Of a stretch of 64,000 nt of DNA, positions 55,550-64,000 are shown one piece after another. Where the stretch lies: assembly GCA_014621425.1 (NCBI GenBank), contig JAANBB010000006.1, forward strand, positions 62,001-126,000, given 5' to 3'. Every line of letters begins with the position of its first letter. Positions within the stretch are counted from its first letter, which is position 1. This DNA is from Cylindrodendrum hubeiense (Eukaryota; Ascomycota; Sordariomycetes; Hypocreales; Nectriaceae). The notes under the pieces are model-generated. The model was not told where the DNA came from, ran no database searches, and saw only the letters and a list, made by a program, of their open reading frames with translations. The translations under genes and the position numbers were made by a program.

Positions 55550-58366
55550 TTACAGGTCTTCCAACATCATGAGCATCTCTTGATTCCTGCAAAACCAATT
55601 GCCAAGTTCCGCACCGGTGGGATCCATCTCAAAGCCAGAATATCCAATGGAGGCATTTTGCCCTTGCAATCCTGCCTTCACACCATAACCAGATAATCCA
55701 CTGAGGACTTGAGCTTCTTTCATCCCGTTGCCCGGTATGTTCCCAAAGGGTGCAACAGAACTCTGCAAAGCACTCGGGAATTCTGATACAGAAGCAGGGA
55801 GTGTTGCTCCTCCACTGTAGTCAAGTCCTGAAACCCCCACAATTTGCTCATCAGTTTTGCTAGCCTTCACCTCCACATACTTGACTGCGACGTTGTAGAG
55901 GGCTTTGAACAGTCTGAATTGCTTCCAACAAATGGGGTAGTGTGTAGACGATGATGCCGATTGTAGCGTTTCAACCAAAGCGCCGAGGCAGTCGAGGCCG
56001 GAGGATTCCGATGTCTCGACAATCTCACAGAAGAGAACAATGAATGGGATGAATGGAGATTGCATCAAGCCCCTGTGGTAGAAGTAGTGTAAGCAATAAA
56101 AAATACCACGACCGGTCGCTTTACGTGCGTGATCTGAAGCAATGGAGCCTACGTACCAATTGACATACATTCCGAGGTAGCTCGAATGCAGCTCTTTATT
56201 TCCCATCATAGCGATGCATTTTTCGTGTTCTTTCAATGTGGCCTTTGCGGTTGCGATACAATCTTCACAGAAGGCGGAGCTTGATATCCCGTCAGAGGGA
56301 ATGCTTCGGTATATGAGAGTTAGCAAGGATAAACATATCACGTTGTCCATGCGCCGTAGAAGTTCGTGCGCAGCAGGTCCCACTGCCTGTCGAATCGCAT
56401 TATTGTATTGCATCTGAGAATATATTAGCTTGATCTGACGGCTATAAAGATTGTCTATTGTCGTTGATTGATATGGCTAATGTTCGAACGTACCTCGAAT
56501 TCGTCTTCAACATTCATAAGGCCTTCAAGCTCTGCTGCTAGAGCCCGTGCACGAGATGTCCGGATCGCTTCTGGCTGTAAGAGGGCACTGGAACTGTATA
56601 TCTCATCATAAACTCGGCCTTGCAAAGACGCGACACGAATCCAGCTTGGAAGCATGCTGCCTAAAATGGAATCTGTGCTCTGATCTGAGCCTAACAGCGG
56701 CAGGGTAATGTCATCATCTCGGATGGTCGAGGTTCGGCCGAGCCTCAGAGATAGCATCTTTTCCGCTATATAAATACACCAAAAGACTCGCATATGTTGG
56801 CGCTTTTGCTCTGGCGCGTTGGAGGCGATTGGGGGAATACTGCTATATATCCCGAGTGTCTGGCATATTCTGGACGCTGTAGTGGTAAAGGTCCACGCAG
56901 CAGAGGATTGAGACTTTTGTAAGAGGTAAGATGCCTTGCCGTAGAGTCAGCTCATAGAATTTAGTGAGAAAGTGCGATGCTTACAGCCATGCTTAGCGCG
57001 CAAGCGTAGTCCATTGTCGTTGGTTGGTGAAAGGAAAGTCTGGACAGAACTGTCTCGAGGTTGTCTCGACATATGAGTGATTGAGTATCATAGTCTTGCT
57101 TTGCTACTTCATCAATGGCGATTTTGGAGCAGGCACAGAACAGCCAGTAGAGGCCGGCATGGACTATAATGAGATCTGCTTCAGTGGCTCCACCGGGAGA
57201 GTAGACCTTGATGAAGTATTCCATAAAATGCCCAATAGTTGTAAACTCCATGGCCCAGTAGGACCGAACTTCTGGAAACTCTGGAGCAGTCTGTTAGTAA
57301 ACATTAAGAAGGAAAGAACTTTGAGGAGTCGCGCTAACCTTTGGCCATTCGTAGACACGTTAGAGCTTTGTCGATTGGAGGCATGGGGAGATGGCGGGCT
57401 GTTGAACCTGGTTGGATTGACTTGGCGTGTGGATACAAGGTCTCGATGCTATCTGTATTTTGCTTTTGGGCTTCTACAATGGTTCGTAGAGTATCCAGCA
57501 CCGAGGTCATTTCTATGAACACCTCCGTTGAGTGATTGTTGTTGACTTCCCCCTGGAGGAACTTGGTTGCAAAGACGGCGTGAGCGAGAAGGGACGATTC
57601 ACCCTCATACTCAGGCCTCGGGTCATCATGCGTCTTGGTATCCTGGATGGAGCGGGCGATATCACTAGTCGTCGATGTCGAGACTGCAGGTGTGGGACCA
57701 AGAGAAGTCGAAGATTGAGGGGTGGGGACCGGTGGGTAGAGGCCGGATGAGACGGGAGAGGCATGAGCTAGTTGAATAGAATCCAACCGATTGATGACTT
57801 GGCTCATGTCCTCTATTCTCTTCGCTATCATATCCATTTTGGTTTCGCTATTATTGTGAGTTTCGGACCATGCCCAGTAGAGTGGGTCGGACCTACAAGA
57901 CGGTTGAGACGAGTATCCGCTGTCGTTTCTCCCTAAACCTCGGTGCCATGGGATAGGAACAGCGTGTCTTTGTTTTGACGCATTGTGAACAAGGGTTAAC
58001 TCGGTCACATCGAATCTATAGAAACCGTTGTGAGCGGAAAATGCACGATGCCATGAGTGGGATGGGTGAAGACTTGGTACCTTTCGCAGGCGGCATCGGT
58101 CACACTGTTATTATTAATAAGTCAGGTTGACGTATATTTTATGAAAGAAGAATTATGAAAGAAAGGAAAAGAAAACAGTAAATGGCCAGATGAGAATAAA
58201 ACAAAAGAAGGAGGCTTTCAGCTCTTACCACCAGTTTTTCCGTCGCATGCCTGTCCCCCAACTGCGGGGACGGATCAGCATCGCCAGCCCAGAAATCATC
58301 TGTTTCCTCTTCCATTGCAGTAGGCGACATGGATTCGGAGTTACTCTTCATCGGAGCGAACGGCAT
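55550..58366 (-). CDS. Zn2Cys6 transcription factor (copy 2)
   Basis: Eight exons: 58229-58366, 58081-58104, 57897-58015, 57339-57847, 56985-57280, 56494-56913, 56157-56413, 55550-56072, giving 761 residues. The zinc cluster is CDRCRLRK, then IRCDRVNPCSQC and VKTKTRC, built from exons 2 and 3. The middle homology region has MLSLRLGRTSTIRDDDITLP. Exon order, the 24-bp zinc-cluster exon and all seven intron phases match the regulator at 44917-47399, and peptide blocks align (VEKALSLRLGRPSTINDIDIALP against AEKMLSLRLGRTSTIRDDDITLP). A start at 58351 is also possible. The gene converges with the SulP gene, only 191 bp apart. A role in controlling the oxalate decarboxylase block is a reasonable hypothesis. 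Confidence 0.86.
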
Positions 58367-58943
58367 CTCGTTACGTTATTCGATCCAGGTGCTAACAAAT
58401 CGATCAGAGCATGCACTGGGGACGAAGTGTTGCGTTCGGAGAGCGGATTCTTAGGAAGACACGTTAAATGCCAAGCACGGGTCTTGGCACGGAGATCGCA
58501 GTCTTGGCGTCCGCAATCCCGAAAGATTAGGCCAAGGAGCAAGCGTCCGGAACGCGCGGACTCCACCCTTGTACAGCTTATCTCAATTGATCTTGGCGCG
58601 GACACTCAAGGCTTGAGGCGTAAGCTCCGGTTGGCTGCTCCGTAGAATCTACGAACACCTTCATTCTATTGGCTAACCACCGAAAGAGACCCAAAGCTTC
58701 GCTCTTGGGTCCCACAAGTTCCAAGTACGAAGAACGCTCATTTTACGATGTGTGATTTGGATCAACATGGCCTCGCGTGCAAAGTCTGGACTACGACACG
58801 GTATATGTCTTGTTACGATCATTTATCTCACTGCATCTCCATTTATATCGCTTGACCAGGCATGTCATCTTTTTCTTTTAATTTTTCATCCTCGTTTCGT
58901 TTGTCTACCCATTTATTGCTTGCATCTTTGCCACAACATCGAA
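58367..58943. other. Divergent promoter of regulator 2 and the ABC transporter
   Basis: 577 bp between genes that point away from each other. Short motif-free frames only. Holds both promoters. Confidence 0.5.
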
Positions 58944-61900
58944 ATGTCTGTTTCATCAGGTTCCCCGGAAAAGCAGCGGCATGCCACCGGTCCCTCCAAC
59001 CTAGTAGGCAAAGATAATGCCACAATGCAAAAAAGCAGCAGTGGATTCTGGGTATGTAATCACTACCATAAAATAGACAGTTTCGAATTAACCTAATTGC
59101 TAACGTCTTATAAATAATAGAGAATCTTCACTTATGGCCGTCCCATCCATTATTTACTCGAATTTATTGGGATTATCGCCGCAATTGGCTCCGGAGTTGC
59201 AATGGTTATGGTAAACGTGGTGTTGGGTCAGTTTATAACACTCCTCGACGATGCTTCTACCACGGGTATCATTTCTGACAAATTCATGTCGTCCGCGAGA
59301 AGATCTGCGTAAGTAGCTTGTGTGTCATCTAAAGCAAAGCTGATTTCCCAAGTCTTTATTTCGTCTACATCGGCATCGCACGTTTTGTATGCACCTACCT
59401 CTACTCGTCTTTATTCACTTACGTTGCCTTCCACTTGACTCGCAACATCAGGCACAGCTATCTTCGTGCTGCATTTAGCCAAGAGATTGGCTTCTTCGAC
59501 CAGGGAGTCAGCGGTTCTATCTCAATGCAAGCAACCTCAAATGGAAAATTGATCCAGTCGGGGATCTCGGAAAAGCTCGGTGTCTTCGTCCAAGCCGTGG
59601 CATCATTCGCGGCAGCCTTCATTATCGCCTTTATCACCAACTGGAAGCTCACCTTGATCATCATATGTATAGTCCCCGCATTACTAATCGTGGTGGGTGG
59701 CGTTGCCGTTCTTGACGGTCAAATCGAAATGAAGATCTTGAAAACATACGGCCAAGCCGGGAGCTATGCCGAGCACATTCTAGGAGGCATCCGCACCATC
59801 CACGCCTTCAGTCTCCGGCCACGGGTTATTGCTAAGTACGACACATTTCTGCAAGATGCTTACAATCTTGGAATGAAGAAAAATCTCCTCTATGGCGTAA
59901 TGTTTGGAGGAGAGTACTTCATCGTTTACAGCGGCATGGGCCTGGCGTTCTGGCAGGGTGTCAACATGATATCGCGAGGAGAAATCCCTAATGTCGGTGT
60001 AGTGTTTACGTGAGTTGCTCCCTATCACTGTCGACCATGTTACACCATCGATAACTAATGTATAAAGTGTACTATTCTCCGTTATCGTGGCTGCTAGCAC
60101 GGTGATGAATATCGCACCTCACATGGTCGCATTCGGACGTGCTGCATCGGCAGCATCGGAGATGTTCAGGTTGATCGACAGAACATCGGAAATCAACCCA
60201 TTTGAAAACTCGGGAGAAAAGCCCGAGAAATCCGACGGCATCATCGACCTTAAAGCCGTCGATTTCAGCTACCCCACTCGCCCCGACGTTCACGTTCTGG
60301 AAAGCTTCTCCCTTCATGTTCCTGCAGGGAAGGTGACTGCTTTCGTGGTAAGCCTCTAACCCGACTGCTATTAGCTTGTGAATAAACAATTGAAACTGAC
60401 TTTACTGAAGGGTCCTAGTGGTTCTGGCAAAAGTACTATTGTTGGACTCCTCGAACGGTGGTACGATCCAACTTCAGGGACTATCACACTAGACGGGAAG
60501 GACATTAAGAACCTTAACCTAACGTGGCTTCGAACAAACATCCGACTTGTACAACAAGTAGGTAGACTTATTTCTACCTAAGTCTCACTTGTGGCTTGTG
60601 ACATAGTTGACATTTTCTAGGAACCTGTGATTTTTAATGGGAGTGTTTTTGAAAACGTTGTCAATGGTCTTGTAGGAACTCCCTGGGAAACTTCTACTCC
60701 TGAAGAACAGATGAACCTCGTCGAGGATGCTGCCAAGCTTGCATTTGCCCATGACTTTATTATTGAACTTCCCCAGGGTTACCAAACTCGAATTGGAGAG
60801 AGAGGTGGTCTTTTATCTGGCGGACAGAAGCAGAGAATTGCTATCGCACGAAGCATAATCTCTCGCCCAAAGATTCTCCTACTCGACGAGGCAACTAGCG
60901 CCCTTGACCCGCATGCCGAGGGAATCGTCCAGCAGGCGCTTGATAGCGCTTCTCAGAACCGAACAACTATCGTCATCGCCCACAAGCTCGCAACTATTCG
61001 CCATGCAGACAACATTGTGGTCTTTTCTAAGGGGAAGATTACTGAGCAAGGAAGACATGATGACCTTGTCGCTCGGAATGGCGTATATTCCACATTGGTT
61101 AAGGCACAGGACCTTTCCCCATCTGGAGCCCAAGGTGACCTTGAAACGTCTCCAGGGAGTGAATCGGAAACTAGCTACAAAGTTGAGCAATCTCAATCCC
61201 TGGCAATAATTGGCACTGCAGAGGAGAGAACCTTGGCATCGCTGAGGGATCGTGAGGATCATGGCCTATATGAAAAGTCGGGAATCATCCGCACTATTTA
61301 CAGGCTTCTCCGTTCAACCCCGGAACTGAGATTTTGGTATTTTCTCACAATAGTTTCCTGCATTGGAGGAGGTTTGTTTTATTCCCATCGTTCTTTGAAT
61401 ATTGGCTCCAATACTAACAGATTTCAGCCGCCGTCTTTCCTGGACAGTCACTGCTTCTAGGAAACATCACGGACGTTTTCTCTTCCCCCGACATGGTGTC
61501 TAGAGGAAACTTCATCTCCTTAATGTTCTTTGTCATGGCAATAGGATGCCTTGCTGTATATTTCGTTATGGGATGGGCCACAAACATGATCGCACAAGTA
61601 AGGCAACTACTATCTCGCTGATACAGCATTATAGCTAACTGCAAATCATGAAAGAACATTAGCAAAAATCTCCGCAAGAAATTGCTTGATTCTATCCTAA
61701 GACAGGATCTCCGATTCTTCGACCGTCCTGAGAACACTGTAGGGGCAATTAACAGCCGTCTTGACTCTTACCCTCAAGCAGTTTTCGAGCTGATGGGCTT
61801 CAACGTGGCTCTTGTTTTTCTGTCCGCATTAAATGTGCTGAGTAGCGCGGTGCTGTCCCTTGCAGTCTCCTGGAAACTTGGGGCTGTAGGCGTGTTTGCT

Positions 61901-63361
61901 GGACTTCCACCGATGCTACTCGCTGGCCACGCTCGAATTCGACTGGAGACCAAGATGGATCACGATATGGACAAGCGGTTTTCTACAAGTTCATCTGTCG
62001 CATCTGAAAGCATTATGGCTATCCGAACTGTTTCATCTCTGGCTATTGAGGGCACCGTTTTGAAGAAATACACCGATGAGCTGGATAAAGCTATTCGTGA
62101 GGGGACAACTCCTCTATTCAGCATGATGATCGGATTCTCACTGACACAATGCATTGAGTATTTTATCCTGGCATTGGGATTCTGGTAAGTCTTTATTCCC
62201 GTCGTGTATTTGACTCATATTTTGTTAACGGTGAGTTCATAGGTGGGGATCAAAGCTTATCTCGCAGGGAGAGATCACGTTCTACCAATTTATGGTTTCT
62301 TTCATGGGAGTATACTTTTGTGGCCAAGCTACAGGTCAAATGTTCAGCTTTGTGAGCAGTAAGTTAATTCACGGGTTACTGAACGGTCTTGACAGTTTGA
62401 GGGGGTTTGTTTCCTAACCAGGCATCTACCTAGGTTTCACCAAAGCCTGCCAAGCTGCGAACTACTTCTTCTGGCTCGATGAACTTGAACCAACAATACG
62501 TGAGACAGAAGATAATAGTGAGAAAGGTCCAAAGGACGACTGCAAGACAATTGGACTCGAGAGTGTTCAGTTTTCGTACCCGCTTGCGCCAGATAACCGC
62601 GTCCTCAAAGGCATATCTCTTCAGGTATGTATCTTACATTTTGTTCCCTCAAGATAGACTAACACGTGTTAAAATAGATCAAATCTGGCGAGTTTGTGGC
62701 ATTTGTGGGAGGCTCAGGTTGCGGCAAGAGCACCATGATCTCCTTGCTTGAAAGATTCTACGACCCTACAAGCGGAACGATATCCATCGATGGCTCTGAT
62801 TCTCTCGCATCTATCAACCCACTACTGTATCGCAACCATCTAGCTCTTGTTCAACAGGAGCCAACTCTTTTCCCTGGTAGCATAAGAGAGAATATCTCAC
62901 AGGGAGTGGATATGGGAATTACCGAGATGATTTCGGATTCTAAGATTGAGGACGCTTGCCGCGCTGCAAATATATGGGAGTTTATTGCCTCGCTCCCCGA
63001 AGGCCTTGCTACTCCTTGCGGAACAAGTGGCAGCCAATTATCTGGAGGACAGCGGCAACGAATCGCCATTGCTCGTGCACTGATACGAAATCCCAAGGTC
63101 ATCTTGCTGGATGAGGCGACCAGTGCGCTAGACACCGAGTCCGAGCGGATTGTACAGGCAGCGTTGGCGGAAGCGGCCACTGCAGAGGATCGTATCACAA
63201 TCGCAGTTGCCCATCGACTCTCTACAGTTCGCAATGCTAGTAGGATCTTCGTATTCTACGGAGGAAGAATTGTGGAAGCTGGAACACATCGTGAACTAAT
63301 TGAGCAAGGTGGCATGTATGCGAAGATGTGTGAGGCACAAAAGCTGGATTCCAGCACATAG
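58944..63361 (+). CDS. Full-size ABCB multidrug-type transporter
   Basis: Eleven exons: 58944-59051, 59121-59308, 59353-60009, 60068-60347, 60411-60557, 60621-61371, 61428-61597, 61655-62184, 62243-62358, 62422-62624, 62678-63361. They join to 1277 residues, the normal length for a fungal P-glycoprotein-like TMD-NBD-TMD-NBD exporter. NBD1 has Walker [10 protein letters not shown], signature LSGGQKQR, Walker [13 protein letters not shown] and an H-loop IAHKL. NBD2 has [29 protein letters not shown] and VAHRL. All ATP-site motifs are intact in both halves. Each TMD has the usual six helices. Likely substrates are lipophilic toxins, drugs or secondary metabolites at the plasma membrane. Neither start nor splice model is in serious doubt; the eighth exon start uses the AAAG acceptor at 61654 because it alone keeps frame. 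Confidence 0.93.
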
Positions 63362-64000
63362 AGATAGATGGGATTGACTAAAAGGTGTTTGAAAAGCAGT
63401 TAAAAAATACACCACTCATTCATATTGTTAGCAAACAGCTTTTCCGAATTGAAACGACGACGAAAGAGCATGACGTTTGTGTTTTTACGTCCTGTTAACT
63501 TTAGCTCAGGAACAGCAGCGGAGAACATGATGGCGTAACCTGGCTTCTACTGCATCTCGTACACGTCCAACACAGGGCAGCCTGAATTTAACCTCGGCTA
63601 TTAAGGTTTGTTCAAAATTTCCATCACCGCGTTCTGTTGCAATGCTTGCCTCTTATTCATAGATACATGTCTTGGCAACGACCGTGAAAGGCTCTGGATT
63701 TCTCTGTGCATAACTGGCCCAAGTCACCACCCTTGCTCTAGAGTAGCTTAAAGAACTCAAAAAGTTATGTCATGCTGATAGAGTAAAAGTATTATGTTTC
63801 AAAATTCCTGTCTTCTCGCCCCCGTCACGACCTTAAGAATGGGTGGGAAGTACTTCGTGTTTTGGAGGACCAAAGGTCAGGTGAAAAATGAAGCTTTTCA
63901 TTCAAGGATCTATTCGCTACTGTACCACTGACATTGTCTTCCAGCTGTTATTTAGACGACGGATAACGCCGTGTAAAGAAACAAGAGTAATCCGAGCGCG
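63362..64000. other. Right-edge spacer, no gene seen
   Basis: Downstream flank of the ABC transporter gene. No open frame of note, no RNA gene recognised. Confidence 0.5.

Noticed and set aside
57334..58008. Single 224-residue frame starting upstream of the second Zn2Cys6 gene's linker
   Set aside because: Its first ~50 codons run out of frame through exon 3 and an intron; the spliced model recovers the zinc cluster and keeps phase.
1..64000. CRISPR arrays, rRNA, complete transposons, telomeric repeats
   Set aside because: Looked for by eye on both strands and not seen; a eukaryotic nuclear segment would not be expected to carry CRISPR arrays.

Overview
The window is nuclear DNA of a filamentous ascomycete (Pezizomycotina). 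The evidence is short GT-AG introns (about 42-160 bp, most 45-80 bp) in nearly every gene, Zn2Cys6 regulators, an NB-ARC/TPR STAND protein, a HET-domain remnant, a WSC domain, an opsin-related membrane protein and a PhiA-type cell-wall protein. A Sordariomycete is plausible, but the sequence alone does not settle the genus. Genes alternate strands with 0.2-4 kb spacers and there are no operons. Exon joins below were built by hand from splice signals and reading-frame phase; each multi-exon model closes in frame.

Layout. 0.8-13 kb: a HET-domain fragment fused to a copied piece of the beta-lactamase-like gene at 5.9-7.6 kb; a secreted Thr-rich protein; the beta-lactamase-like hydrolase; and a 1005-residue NLR-type STAND protein. 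13.8-17.5 kb: a C2H2 zinc-finger protein and a flavin monooxygenase, both on the minus strand. 19.7-29.9 kb: an opsin-related protein lacking the retinal lysine, a doubtful ORF with internal stops, a sugar transporter, a monocarboxylate-type MFS transporter, phiA and a DUF218 protein. 30.2-39 kb: one minus-strand gene for a 2889-residue secreted protein with a WSC domain, five tandem pectin methylesterase (PME) domains and a 478-residue Thr-rich tail. 39-43 kb: a spacer with no convincing gene.

43-58.4 kb: an NAD(P)-binding SDR divergent from a Zn2Cys6 regulator; an oxalate decarboxylase divergent from a DUF1275 membrane protein; a SulP anion transporter; and a second Zn2Cys6 regulator. The two regulators share an eight-exon structure with all seven intron phases identical, including a 24-bp exon inside the zinc cluster, so they look like paralogues bracketing the oxalate decarboxylase/SulP block. 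58.9-63.4 kb: a full ABCB-type transporter of 1277 residues.

Strongest candidates for novelty: the five-PME WSC protein, in which the first two PME domains have lost catalytic residues while the last three look competent, and the block of oxalate decarboxylase, DUF1275 and SulP transporter framed by paralogous regulators. Oxalate and pectin handling would both suit a plant-associated or wood/soil lifestyle, but that is inference.
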